Positions 1 through 9,408 of a stretch of DNA of 37,487 nt are shown in pieces (the first letter of the stretch is position 1; each line of letters begins with the position of its first letter). Both the position numbers and the translations under genes were made by a program. The DNA lies in the NCBI GenBank assembly GCA_016215105.1, contig JACRLJ010000040.1, forward strand, positions 1-37,487. Direction: 5' to 3'. This stretch comes from Candidatus Hydrogenedentota bacterium (lineage in GTDB: Bacteria > Hydrogenedentota > Hydrogenedentia > Hydrogenedentales > SLHB01). The notes beneath the pieces were generated by a model that was not told the DNA's origin, made no database searches, and saw only the letters and a program-made list of their open reading frames with translations.

Positions 1-58
1 CGCGTGTTCTTCTTGCAGGAACGTCAAGATTTTGATTCAGCGACGAGCAACCGTTGAG

Positions 59-1086
59 TCAGGCCGCACGGCGTTCGTAGCGGTGGTGGAGGCCACCGAC
101 TTGGGGTATCGCGATGACTTTGCCTTGGTCAGACGCCTGAAACGGGCGAGTGACAGGACTGTCCATCTCAAGAGATAAGTGGGTTCGAGTGGCATTGTAA
201 TACGCAACGTAGCTGGCAACAATCCGCCTCAAATGAGTCTCATTAAGCACGATCACGTGGTCCAGACATTCTCGGCGAATGCTGCCATTGAGTCGCTCCG
301 AGTACGGAATTGCCAAGGACTTTGCGGCGCTGTGAGCACTTCTTCGATACCCATGTTCTTAACACGCCGTCGAAACCAATCACCGTAGATCGAATCGCGA
401 TCGCGCAATAGGTACTTCGGTGCAGTGTCCCAAGGAAACGCCTCCACCACTTGTTGCGCCGCCCAAGCGGCGGTGGGGTGTTCCGTAACCGCGAAGTGAG
501 TGATGCGCCGACGATCAACGGATAGGAATAGAAGTACGTACAGGATCTTGAATCGGACCGTTGGTACTACCAGGAAATCGATGGAGACGATATCCTTCGC
601 ATGATTCTTCAAGAATGCGCGCCACGTAGCGGATGGCGGCTTTTGAACGCGCGCCTTGTACTTGTCTGCCGTGGACTTTGCCACCGCGATGCCAAGCTTC
701 GCCAACTCCCCCACGATGCGCGGCGAACCTCAAGTCGGATTCATGGAGGACATCGTTCTGACCAGTTCCTTCACTTCCTCCGCCACAGGCGGCCGGCCCG
801 GTGCGCCGGAGCGAGACAGCCTTCTCCAGTGTTCATTGAATCGCTTGCGTTGCCAGCGGATGACCGTGTCCGGCTTCACAAAGATAAGGGCATCCTTCCA
901 TCTCGTCCAAGTCTTGGCCAGAAGGCTCCACAGGATGCGGTCTGCTGACCGCACCTTCGGCCTCTTCACACTTCGCTGGTACACACACAGCTGATGCCGC
1001 AACGCCAGATTCTCCGTTTGAAGGGCTGCACGCGATTTGAGCAGCGCGACCAAGAAACCGGCACATAGCCTGATGAATTCAATCAT
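59..1086 (-). pseudogene. Decayed DDE (rve-type) transposase, left copy
   Basis: The minus strand encodes a complete but broken integrase-core transposase. The N-terminal part (1086 to about 733) has LRHQLCVYQRS and a helix-turn-helix-like stretch ending NPT. A TGA at 730-732 stands where the sequence continues GSPRI in the same frame, so a Trp codon TGG has most likely become TGA. The catalytic core follows (SIDFLVV with the first Asp, LLRDRDSIYG with the second). Near position 315 one base is missing: SPWQ is in one frame and NPYSERLNGSIRREC resumes in another, ending at 59. The second copy at 33.7 kb keeps the frame at this point, which supports a deletion here. The family is IS3/IS481-like; terminal inverted repeats were not found. 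Both lesions make it inactive. Confidence 0.85.
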
Positions 1087-1672
1087 ATCCGCTCCGATGA
1101 CGTGTCCAACAACGACGTTCTACGAAGCGGGAAGGGTAACAGATGGCGTCGTGACGTGACGAATTCAGAGATAGGCGCAACACTTGTAAGTCCTTGCCTG
1201 GCAACAAGGACGGATATTCGGGAACCACAACTGGGACAAGTGCATCCATTATTGCTTCTACTTCATATCACTCTTACTTCATTGACGCAGACCTGGGCCT
1301 ATGTTAACCTCCCCATGAAGGAGCCAACCGCGATAGCCCGTTGCTCTTCTTCGCTCAGAAGATCTCGGGGCCACTTAGTTTGAGAAGGTCCAGCTTGAGT
1401 TTGTGAAGTGCCTTGCCCTTATCCGAGCGGCTCTGCAATCAGACTTGAAGGTTGTCTACACCCAAGGCGTTGAACTCGGTGTTTAGAGCATATTGGAGTT
1501 CTTTGGATATTAGAGAGGACTGTCCCGTTTTGGCGAACCCGGACGACATCGACAACGTGAAAGGTCCTGGAGGTGGCTTCGAGGGTCCGGTCTTACCTGT
1601 GTGGTACACTCGCGCGTGAGTCGCCGAACAGCCCCTTCCAGCGGACCGGACAGGGCAGAGGGAGGACATCCG
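1087..1672. other. Intergenic region without a convincing gene
   Basis: This stretch separates the transposase relic from the sulfatase-like gene. No open frame in it has a ribosome site or recognisable protein. A weak promoter-like pair, TTGACG at 1282-1287 and TAACCT at 1305-1310 with 17 bp between, lies about 360 bp before the next gene. A short coding-like stretch near 1380-1500 is interrupted by stops and was not identified. Confidence 0.4.
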
Positions 1673-3856
1673 GTGAGAGCGGCCTTCACACATTCCCTTT
1701 GGCTCCTTGCGGTCATCGTTTGCGCATCGTCCTGCCGCCCGGCACACGGACCACGAGATGCGGTCCCCACCGTCGTGGCCAAGCTCGAGGCCGCCGGGAC
1801 GAGGGCTTTCTACCGGTTCGACGATAACCTGTCGAAGGCTTCTACCTTGAAGGTGCGTCGCATCGTGCGCGAACGCGGTGAACCGCTCAGCATGAAAGTG
1901 ACTGACTTTGTCGGCTGGACCACCGGCGCGGCATCCTCCCGCACGGCTGTGGAAAGCGGTCGGCTCGTATTCGAGACTCGGGACGCGGACACGCTTACCA
2001 GCCCCTCCACACTCTCGATTCCGGTAAGGCAGACCGAATCGTTGGTGATTCGGATGGGGGGGGCTGGGACGGACAAGATCTCGGTGGCGTGGCGCGGGGA
2101 TTCGTCGGAGGAGTTCCAAGCCGACGCGGCCATCGATATCGCTTTGACATCGGGCGAGGCTACGCAGGCGTACGAGATTCGCGTCGGCGCCCTACGGGGG
2201 TGGTCCGCCCCAAACACTGCGATCCGGCAGCTTCGATTCTCAGTCCCGTCAAAGGCGAAGATTGCGATCGAGTCGATCCGGGCCGTGAGCCGGTACGAGC
2301 GCTTCATGGCGCACGATGCCGGGATAGTACACTTTGCATTGAACCACGATAGCCGGACGTGTCTTTTTCTGCATGCGCCGGGGGAGGTCCATTACCCAAT
2401 GCGGGTGTTTGATGGGGCGCATTTTGCCGCAGGGTTGGCGACGCTCGACGCGGAGCCGCCGGTGACGTTCAGCCTGAGTGTTCGAACGGGCGCTACGGAA
2501 TCGAGTTTGGTTCAAGACGAGGCCCAGGCGACGATGTGGCGGAACGTGAGTTCGGACCTCTCGGCCTACAGCGGGCAGGATGTCGAGGTTACAATAAAGG
2601 CGGAGTGCGCGGAGCCCGGCAACGTACTGTTGATCAGCAGCCCGCTACTTTACCAGGCTTCAGCGGGCCGTCACGAGAAGCCCATCAACGTCATCTGGTA
2701 CATCATCGATGCGTTGCGGCCGGATCATCTCGATGCGTATGGGTATTCGCGCGAGACCGCGCCGGTCATCGCGCAAATCGCAGAGGAAGGCGTCCGATTT
2801 GAGCGTTGTTTCTCGTCCGCCACGTGGACCAAGCCGTCGGTGACCTCCATGATGACGGGAGTCTCTCCGCTGGTCCACCACGCGGGGATGGGCCAAGAAC
2901 TGCCCCACGATGGACTGGCCCTTCTGCCCCAGGAACTGCGTGGTATTGGATACACAACAATCAGTGTAACGCAGAGCCCGTTTGGGCCGCGAAACGGGTA
3001 TTTGGATAAAGGCTTCGACGTGGTCGCGGGGACCGGCATCGGCCCGATGAGTTCTGGGGCTCAATCGCTCCTGAGCGTGCCGCGGGACAGGCCTTTTTTC
3101 CTTCTCATGCACGTGCTCGACACCCATCCCCTCTATTGGCCCCCTTTGTCGTTCATGCAGTTCCGCGCCGAAGGCGGTCGGCTTGGTCCTATGGACCTCT
3201 ACGACGCTCGGATCGGGTGGGCGGACTCGAACATGAACGTGTTCATCAAGGTGCTGCGGGATATTGGCCTGTACGATCACACGCTACTCATCATCACGGC
3301 GGACCATGGGGAGGGCCTGGAAGGCGACGTTGGGGGCTTGGGGCACGGCGGAAAGCCGTACTTGTCGCGCGCTCGTGTGCCGCTGATCATGCGTTTGCCC
3401 GGTGCGCTGCCTGCGGGGATCGTGGTAAAGGATAACGTCCAACTACTGGACATCGGTCCGACCTTGCTCGACATCATCGGGGCGCCGCCCAACATGCAAT
3501 TTCAGGGTGCCTCGTTGGTGGGCCTGATGCGGGGCGGAACCGCCGCGGCGTTCCAGGCGAGGAGTCTCTACTGCATTGGGCAGCAGCCGGAATGGAAAGG
3601 CATGGCCAAGAGGGACTGGTACCTATTCGACGACGACGGGAAAGTCGGCCTCTTTCACTTCCCCAGCGATCCCGGGCAGAATCATGATGTGGCCGCGCAG
3701 CAGGAGGCGGTGGCAAAGGCGATGGCCGACGAGTTGACTCGGTATGCGGCGGAGCAGGAGGCTGTTCGGAATGCGCTCGGCACCGAACCCGGGTCGGCGG
3801 CGTTGCCTGTGGACCCGCAGACCGCTCAGCAACTCAAAGCATTGGGGTATCTGTAG
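1673..3856 (+). CDS. Sulfatase-like hydrolase, lipoprotein (alkaline phosphatase superfamily)
   Basis: About 727 residues if translation starts at the GTG at 1673, which has GGGAGGA just upstream and gives a lipoprotein signal (LLAVIVCASSC). An upstream ATG at 1601 is in frame but gives a poor N-terminus. Residues 50-330 form an apparently beta-rich region I cannot assign. The hydrolase domain begins at INVIWYIIDALRPDH (Asp346, metal ligand) and includes TADHGEG (Asp544, His545, metal ligands). At the nucleophile position the sequence is WTKPSVTSMMTG, so Thr386 replaces the Cys/Ser of C/S-x-P-x-R and the Arg is Val. Formylglycine is therefore impossible, and a phosphoesterase or other alkaline-phosphatase-fold reaction is as likely as sulfate ester hydrolysis. 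The C-terminus LKALGYL is common in this subfamily. The next gene starts 19 bp downstream, suggesting co-transcription. Confidence 0.85.
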   Translation: MRAAFTHSLWLLAVIVCASSCRPAHGPRDAVPTVVAKLEAAGTRAFYRFDDNLSKASTLKVRRIVRERGEPLSMKVTDFVGWTTGAASSRTAVESGRLVFETRDADTLTSPSTLSIPVRQTESLVIRMGGAGTDKISVAWRGDSSEEFQADAAIDIALTSGEATQAYEIRVGALRGWSAPNTAIRQLRFSVPSKAKIAIESIRAVSRYERFMAHDAGIVHFALNHDSRTCLFLHAPGEVHYPMRVFDGAHFAAGLATLDAEPPVTFSLSVRTGATESSLVQDEAQATMWRNVSSDLSAYSGQDVEVTIKAECAEPGNVLLISSPLLYQASAGRHEKPINVIWYIIDALRPDHLDAYGYSRETAPVIAQIAEEGVRFERCFSSATWTKPSVTSMMTGVSPLVHHAGMGQELPHDGLALLPQELRGIGYTTISVTQSPFGPRNGYLDKGFDVVAGTGIGPMSSGAQSLLSVPRDRPFFLLMHVLDTHPLYWPPLSFMQFRAEGGRLGPMDLYDARIGWADSNMNVFIKVLRDIGLYDHTLLIITADHGEGLEGDVGGLGHGGKPYLSRARVPLIMRLPGALPAGIVVKDNVQLLDIGPTLLDIIGAPPNMQFQGASLVGLMRGGTAAAFQARSLYCIGQQPEWKGMAKRDWYLFDDDGKVGLFHFPSDPGQNHDVAAQQEAVAKAMADELTRYAAEQEAVRNALGTEPGSAALPVDPQTAQQLKALGYL

Positions 3857-3875
3857 ACCTATCGGAGCGACTCGC

Positions 3876-5558
3876 GTGCCACTTCGTGTCACAAAGAAAC
3901 TAGGCGGCCCCTCGAGCACACGTCATATGGCGACCGGGGTCGTGGTCTTCGGCGTGCTGTTGTCGGCTTGGTGCTATGGCGAGGAGGTCCACCAGCAGAG
4001 GGAGGGAAAAAGCATGGTAGACATGCCGCTGGGTGTGGACGATGCAGGATCAAGGACGCCGATCTGGACGGATAAGGCCGCGCAGGACGCCTACCGTGCG
4101 ATGGGCTTCGACTTTCTCTCGTTCCATCTCTATCCCCAGACCTCCCAGGAAAACTTGCGCGCCCTGGACGGGTGGGCCCGGGAGACCGGCACCCAGTACG
4201 TCCTGAACCAGGAGGGCGCCGAACGCCGAGCGGGGGCGCCAGAAATCTTTCCCAGCGCGGGTGCCTTCTATCAGCCGGATCGCAGCGTACTGGCGCCGTG
4301 TCTCGATAGCCCGCGGTGGCTGGGCATGGTGTATGACGAACTCGACCACTGTGTCACCAACGGCGGCTGGCCTACCGTGATGCGTCGCGAGTACGCCCCG
4401 TACTTCTACGACGCGAAAGGCCGAACCCTTGACGAGGCCTACGACGGCAACCTGCGCAATGCGGAAATGCTGATGTCGAGAATGTATCCTGGATTTCGGG
4501 AGAACGGGCGTGGCGACGGTCGCGGTCCCGTTGTCGGCGGGGAAAACGTCTTTCCTATCCTGGACCACCTGTTTGCCCGCGCCGGCATCGTGCCGATACC
4601 CAAGTACCTGAAAGAGACAGTGACGCCGGTGCAGGCGGCGGTGGCCATGGGGGCCGCAAAACAGTACGGAACCCAATACTGGGCCTGTCTCGACCTCTGG
4701 TTCACCGAGTACCCGGGGCACCCGCCCTTCGAACTCACTTCGGCGCTCCATCTTGCCTACTGGACCGGCGCCGACCGAGCATATGTGGAGAACTTCCACT
4801 ATCAGGACAGTCTGTACAAGGAGACGCCGGAGGGCATCCGGTTGACGCAATGGGGTGAGGCAGTGCGCGCGTTCCGTAGAGAGTATCTTCCCGCGCATCG
4901 GCGCACGATTTCGATGCGGGATTTCGCGCCCGAGATTGTCATCGTCCGCTTTCCGGACTCGGATTGGGGCCAGGAGCCGACGGGCACATGGATCACAGGG
5001 TGGCTTTACGGCTCGCCCACGCTCCATCGGGACGAACAGACCAGCGACTGGATCCGCATCTGGAACGTGCTCACCCACGGCAAGTTGGTGCCGATCGCTT
5101 TGAACTACAACAACACGCGATTGCCCAGGCCGTACCGGTTCTTCTATCCGGCCAACAACGTCGCCGTCTACGATCATCTCGCGGCGGACCCGAAGCTTTT
5201 CAGCCGCGCGCGGCTTGTGCTCCTAAGCGGGAAGCGGATCAGCCTTGAGTGCATGGGAACGCTCCGGCGTCTGGTGGCGGAGAAGGGCCTGACCGTTGTG
5301 ACGCCGAGCCATCTGGCGCCGGGGGGGCTGGGAAGGACCGGCGGGATCTATGCGGTACACGCCGAGGGCTCAGGGCGGTGGATCGTGACGGATGCCGTGG
5401 ACGCCCCGGAGGTCGTGAAACAACTCGATCCGTATTTGGGCAAAGCGGACGAATTGCGGTACGTCTTCGGAGAGACGCAGGTGGTTTTCCGCCAGCCGGC
5501 TCCGGACGCGCCGGTGACGGTCGAGGTATCGAAGCTGGCCGCGTCGGCCGTGCCGTGA
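3876..5558 (+). CDS. Secreted TIM-barrel protein, probable glycoside hydrolase of unknown family
   Basis: About 560 residues from the GTG at 3876, chosen for the GGAG about 8 bases upstream and its place 19 bp after the sulfatase-like stop. An ATG at 3927 is an alternative, and the frame is open back to 3744, inside the previous gene. Either start yields a signal peptide (MATGVVVFGVLLSAWCYG). The body looks like a (beta/alpha)8 barrel: FDFLSFHLYP, a QEGAE segment, VYDELDHC, QYWACLDLW and a late YVENFHYQD strand. The last 150 residues (KLVPIALNYN to RQPAPDAP) resemble the GATase-like domain that follows the barrel in GH42-type enzymes. Acidic residues are present at plausible strand ends, but I cannot name the catalytic pair. 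It probably acts outside the cytoplasm with the sulfatase-like protein. Confidence 0.7.
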   Translation: MPLRVTKKLGGPSSTRHMATGVVVFGVLLSAWCYGEEVHQQREGKSMVDMPLGVDDAGSRTPIWTDKAAQDAYRAMGFDFLSFHLYPQTSQENLRALDGWARETGTQYVLNQEGAERRAGAPEIFPSAGAFYQPDRSVLAPCLDSPRWLGMVYDELDHCVTNGGWPTVMRREYAPYFYDAKGRTLDEAYDGNLRNAEMLMSRMYPGFRENGRGDGRGPVVGGENVFPILDHLFARAGIVPIPKYLKETVTPVQAAVAMGAAKQYGTQYWACLDLWFTEYPGHPPFELTSALHLAYWTGADRAYVENFHYQDSLYKETPEGIRLTQWGEAVRAFRREYLPAHRRTISMRDFAPEIVIVRFPDSDWGQEPTGTWITGWLYGSPTLHRDEQTSDWIRIWNVLTHGKLVPIALNYNNTRLPRPYRFFYPANNVAVYDHLAADPKLFSRARLVLLSGKRISLECMGTLRRLVAEKGLTVVTPSHLAPGGLGRTGGIYAVHAEGSGRWIVTDAVDAPEVVKQLDPYLGKADELRYVFGETQVVFRQPAPDAPVTVEVSKLAASAVP

Positions 5559-5614
5559 CGAGACGACGGAGACAGACACGGATGAGCATGGAAAGGACCG
5601 AGACTCAGGCGCTG

Positions 5615-6721
5615 CTACTTTGGGGCGGCGCTCTCCGGGGTTGTGCCCGCGAGCAAATCCTTGAAGTAGTACCAGATGGGACACTTGGCACCGTCGGGGC
5701 GGATGAGCCAGTTTCCCGAAAAATCCTCGTTCTTGGGCTTGCCTTCCACGGGGTGTTTGGGCCCGTCGCAGTACAACTCCCAGAAGAGGATGTACGGGGC
5801 ACCGAAGTCGCGGGCGGCTTTCACGGTGTAGCGGACCATGTCGAGGCGCTGTGCCGGTGAGACGAGGCTCTCGGGCCAGCCGAATTCGCCGATGTAGACG
5901 TTCTTGTCGCCGAAGTACTTGCTGTCAGGCGCCTTCTCCGCGAGGTACTTCAGGGCTTGACGGAAGAGTTCTTCGCTTTTCGCCATCGTGTCGTAGGACG
6001 AGTAGGAGTAGAGGTCGCAGTGCGTGTGGGGGAGTACGCTGTTGGTGACGCAGCCGTGACCCTGCATGGCCTTCTCGACGAGGTTGACCTCGGCGGCATG
6101 GAACACGCGCACTCCTTTCATACCCACCTCGCGGCGGGCCCTGTCCACGCCATCTTGACGGGCGTTGAGCCACTTGATCATGCCTTCGATGGCGGTCTTG
6201 TCGGGCTCGGTGGTGCGGGGAAGCTCGGGCGGGGTGAGGCACCAGTCGCCCTCCCAGTTCTGGAGTACGAAGGTCTTACCGGAGTCCGCGTACGTAGTAA
6301 GCAGGTACTCTGTGAACTCGTAGTAGACGTCGCGTTCGCGGGCCTCGTCTTCGGGCGTGATGGCCTTGGTGAAATAGAGAATGTCCTTACCGGGCGCGAA
6401 CGTCATCAGCACGAAGGTCGAGAATGGTTTGGCGAAGAGTTTCTTGTACGGCGGCAATTCCGCGGCCTGGACGAGGCTCGTGATCTCCGGCCACGTTGTG
6501 TTGAGGCCGTAATACTTCTCGAGGTGGTCGCGGATGATCAGCTTCATGACGCGGCTACCCAGCTCGAGGATCCTGTCCGCGCCCTCGTTGATGAAGTCCT
6601 GGTCGGTGAAGTTGTAGAAGGCATTGAAGTGGTTGACGCCGAGGACATCCGGCAACAGTTTGGGCGGCGCGTCTGGCGCTCCGTGCAGCGCGGTCATTAA
6701 CACGATCACGGCGCCTATCAT
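5615..6721 (-). CDS. Secreted GH-A clan glycosidase-like protein
   Basis: 368 residues with a short hydrophobic N-terminus (MIGAVIVLMTALHGAPDAPP) consistent with export. ATG at 6721 is preceded by GAGGGAG at good spacing. The fold looks like a GH-A TIM barrel: LGVNHFNAFYNF at the start, LQNWEGDW with Glu157 as candidate acid/base, and YIGEFGWPES with Glu279 as candidate nucleophile. The C-terminus ends in a solvent-exposed tail after WYYFKDLL. It is the last gene of the minus-strand operon that starts near 10.8 kb, 60 bp after the sugar porter, and is probably expressed with uptake. A GH5- or GH39-like relation is possible, but the family cannot be fixed by eye. It converges on the preceding + strand gene with a 56-bp gap and no visible terminator. 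Confidence 0.75.
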   Translation of the reverse strand: MIGAVIVLMTALHGAPDAPPKLLPDVLGVNHFNAFYNFTDQDFINEGADRILELGSRVMKLIIRDHLEKYYGLNTTWPEITSLVQAAELPPYKKLFAKPFSTFVLMTFAPGKDILYFTKAITPEDEARERDVYYEFTEYLLTTYADSGKTFVLQNWEGDWCLTPPELPRTTEPDKTAIEGMIKWLNARQDGVDRARREVGMKGVRVFHAAEVNLVEKAMQGHGCVTNSVLPHTHCDLYSYSSYDTMAKSEELFRQALKYLAEKAPDSKYFGDKNVYIGEFGWPESLVSPAQRLDMVRYTVKAARDFGAPYILFWELYCDGPKHPVEGKPKNEDFSGNWLIRPDGAKCPIWYYFKDLLAGTTPESAAPK

Positions 6722-6781
6722 AGGTTCACTCCCTCGCGACGTGTGCGAAATATGTCCATCGTTTCTCGAAAATGGGGACGC

Positions 6782-8197
6782 TTACCGAATGACTTCCGGT
6801 CGGACCGCTTCGACGACGGGAGCGCGCTTGGTCTGCCCCAGCCAAAAGCCGCTAATCTCTTCGAGCGTGAGGTCCTTGGTTTCGGGGATGAAGCGCCAGA
6901 CGAAGGCGACGCAAGCCATGCAAATGCCGGCGAACAGGAGGTAGGCGCCGCCGCGGTTGCCGAAGCTTTGCTGGAAGTAGTCGGTCACGTTGGGGAAGGC
7001 CCACGTGACCACAAAGGATGACGTGAACAGGCAGAAGGTTACAATGCCCATGCACTTGCCACGCACGCGGTTCGGAAAAATCTCGGACACGACCACCCAA
7101 CCCACGGGCGCGAGGCTCAGGGTGAAGGAGCCGGCGGCGACGAGCATAGCGAGCAGGACTATCCACGTCGAGCTATTGGTGAAGAACGAATAGGCCATGA
7201 TCAGATGGCCCAGCGCCATGCCCGTCGTGCCAGCCATCAGGATCAGCCGGCGCGGCGACTTGGCCACGAGCCAGAAGCTTACGATGGTGCAGAAGAAGAT
7301 GAGGAAGTACACGTAGAGGGAATTGAGCAAGGCGTTGGAGACGCTGCCGATGCCGGCTTCGACCAGGATCTTGGAAGCGTAGATCAGGATCATGTTCACG
7401 CCGTTGACCTGCTGGAAGATCATGAGGATGCAGGCCACGAGCAGCGCGTACCGGATGCCCGGCTGCCCGAGGTCGCGGAAAGAGCCCGTTTCCTGCCCCA
7501 GTTCGGCCTTGATCTCGGCCAGTTCCTCGTCCGCCCGCGCCGCGCCGTTGATGCGCGCGAGGACAGCGAGGGCCTCTTTATCCAGGCCCTTGGATGCAAG
7601 CCAACGCGGGCTGCGCGGGACGAAGAGCAAGCCGATAGCGAGGGCCAGGCTGGGTACCGCCGCGGATGCGAACATCCAGCGCCAGTGTCCCCCGTAGGAC
7701 AACAACAGCGCCACCACGATCGACATGACGATGCCGACCACGATAGAGAGCTGGTTCACGACCACCATACGTCCGCGCATCCGGGCGGGCGAAATCTCGG
7801 CGATGTACATAGGCGAGATGCCGGTGGCGAGGCCCACGCCGATGCCGCCGATGGCCCGGGCTACGTCAAACTCGATCGCGGACGTGACAAGGCTGCACCA
7901 GATCGCAGAGACCAGGAAGAGACCGGCTGCGACGTATAGAGAGTTGCGCCTCCCGAACTTGTCGGCCGCCCATACCGAGGCGAAGGAGCCGAGTATGCAC
8001 CCGAAAACGGCGCTGCTGGTCAGAAGGCCCAGGTTGGCTCCGGCGAAGTACTTCTCAAGATAGAGCATGGCGCCGGTAATGATGCTCAGGTCGTACCCGA
8101 ACAGAAAGCCGCCGACCGCGGCGGTGACCGCTACGAAGTACAGGTAGAGGTTGCTGACAGGACCCTTGCCGGCCGTCCCCAAAGTCGTTTTTGCCAT
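6782..8197 (-). CDS. Sugar porter family MFS transporter
   Basis: 471 residues from the ATG at 8197, which has AGGAAGGAG upstream; the frame is open further upstream, but that part belongs to the end of the Gfo/Idh gene. Twelve hydrophobic segments are visible. Sugar-porter signatures are present: FGYDLSIITGAM in TM1, KFGRRNS in loop 2-3, PRSPRWLASKG in the central loop, QQVNGVNMILIY in TM7, SEIFPNRVRGK in loop 10-11 and PETKDLTLEE at the end. The family imports monosaccharides such as xylose, arabinose, galactose or inositol, usually with H+, across the inner membrane. The substrate cannot be read from the sequence. Its place between an oxidoreductase and a glycosidase suggests it imports the sugar they work on. 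Confidence 0.93.
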   Translation of the reverse strand: MAKTTLGTAGKGPVSNLYLYFVAVTAAVGGFLFGYDLSIITGAMLYLEKYFAGANLGLLTSSAVFGCILGSFASVWAADKFGRRNSLYVAAGLFLVSAIWCSLVTSAIEFDVARAIGGIGVGLATGISPMYIAEISPARMRGRMVVVNQLSIVVGIVMSIVVALLLSYGGHWRWMFASAAVPSLALAIGLLFVPRSPRWLASKGLDKEALAVLARINGAARADEELAEIKAELGQETGSFRDLGQPGIRYALLVACILMIFQQVNGVNMILIYASKILVEAGIGSVSNALLNSLYVYFLIFFCTIVSFWLVAKSPRRLILMAGTTGMALGHLIMAYSFFTNSSTWIVLLAMLVAAGSFTLSLAPVGWVVVSEIFPNRVRGKCMGIVTFCLFTSSFVVTWAFPNVTDYFQQSFGNRGGAYLLFAGICMACVAFVWRFIPETKDLTLEEISGFWLGQTKRAPVVEAVRPEVIR

Positions 8198-8244
8198 TGT
8201 TCGCGCTCCTTCCTCTTTCACACTACGGAAACTGAAACCGGGTT

Positions 8245-9408
8245 TTATGCGCAGACCGGATGCAGGCTCTCGGTCCGGACCCATTGACCTGACTCGGCCG
8301 AGCGATACCCCGCCACCATCACCTTCTGCAGCCGAATACCCTCCTCGAGGGTGGGGCTCGGCGTCTTGTCGAGCGCGATGCACTCAAGAAAGTTGTACAG
8401 GCAGTGCATGTGCGCGCGGATCCAGCCGATGCTGAACTTGGGATTGGGGAAACCACCGCCCGGGGGCGGATACTGCTGGACGCACTCGATCTTCTTGAAG
8501 CCGCGCAGGCCGCCTTGCGGGGCGCACGGATCCCGCACGTCGTAGACCTCGAGCCAGTTCGGCTCCATAAGGTTGAACCGCATGGCCCCGAGCTCGCCGT
8601 GGATCTCGAAGCGCAGTTCGTCGCAGATGCCCGTGGCCATCTTCGTGGCTTCGAGTGTGCCGATGGCGCCGTTGGCGTGGCGAAGGAGCATGAGCGCGAC
8701 GTCGTCGGTGTCCACGGCAACCAGGGTTCCGGCATCCTTATTCGGCCGTTCCTTGATGAAGGTTTCGCACAGTACGTTGATGGTGGCGATCTCTCCCACA
8801 AGATGGGTCATCATGTCCAGCGTGTGCGCCCCCATGTCGAACAGCGATCCCCCGCCGCCCTGGCTCTTGTCCGACTTCCAGTGCAGGGGTTTATTCGGAT
8901 TGATGTTGCTGGAGTGGATGTAGCCGCCGCGGTAGTGGAAGATGCGGCCCAGGAATCCTTCGTCCACCAGTTGCTTCGCGCGCATGGTCGCCGGGAAATA
9001 GCGGTATTGCAGCACCGTCTGGCTCTTACCCATGTACCCCGTTGTGCGCATCGCGTCGAGAACATCTTCGGCGTCTTCGAGCGACCCCGCCACCGGCTTA
9101 TCGCAGTAGATGTGCTTGCCCGCGCGGATGGCCGCGATGAGTTGATCCTTATGAAAGCGGTTGGGCGAGCTGACGGTCACCACGTCGATTTCGGGGTCGT
9201 CGATCAGTTCGCGGTAGTCGCTGACGATCTTGCGGTAGTACCCCATGGATTCCGCGGCTTCCCGCCCCGTGGGCGTGCAAATGGAGATATGCTTAATCCG
9301 GAACGGCAGCGGTTGGTAGAACAGGGGCATGTTGATGAGGCCGTACGTATGAGTCTGGCCCATGAAACCGGCCCCGATGATTCCGACACCCATCTCCGGC
9401 ACGCTCAT
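8245..9408 (-). CDS. Gfo/Idh/MocA family NAD(P)-dependent oxidoreductase
   Basis: 387 residues. A Rossmann motif GIIGAGFMGQTH lies at residues 8-19, and the family's EKP motif appears as YCDKPVAGS around residue 95-103, with Asp in place of Glu. The C-terminal alpha/beta domain has GGGSLFDMGAHTLDMM, carrying the conserved Asp and His of the substrate site. Members oxidise or reduce sugars, inositols and sugar acids with NAD(P); the substrate here is unknown. There is no signal peptide, so it is cytoplasmic. The ATG overlaps the aminotransferase TGA by four bases (ATGA), which points to translational coupling, and the porter follows after 47 bp. The pair may interconvert an amino, keto and hydroxy form of one sugar. 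Confidence 0.92.
   Translation of the reverse strand: MSVPEMGVGIIGAGFMGQTHTYGLINMPLFYQPLPFRIKHISICTPTGREAAESMGYYRKIVSDYRELIDDPEIDVVTVSSPNRFHKDQLIAAIRAGKHIYCDKPVAGSLEDAEDVLDAMRTTGYMGKSQTVLQYRYFPATMRAKQLVDEGFLGRIFHYRGGYIHSSNINPNKPLHWKSDKSQGGGGSLFDMGAHTLDMMTHLVGEIATINVLCETFIKERPNKDAGTLVAVDTDDVALMLLRHANGAIGTLEATKMATGICDELRFEIHGELGAMRFNLMEPNWLEVYDVRDPCAPQGGLRGFKKIECVQQYPPPGGGFPNPKFSIGWIRAHMHCLYNFLECIALDKTPSPTLEEGIRLQKVMVAGYRSAESGQWVRTESLHPVCA

Noticed and set aside
4050-5177. 375-codon open frame on the minus strand
   Set aside because: It is antisense to the TIM-barrel gene, rich in Arg, Gly and Pro as expected of a GC-rich shadow frame, and has no ribosome site.
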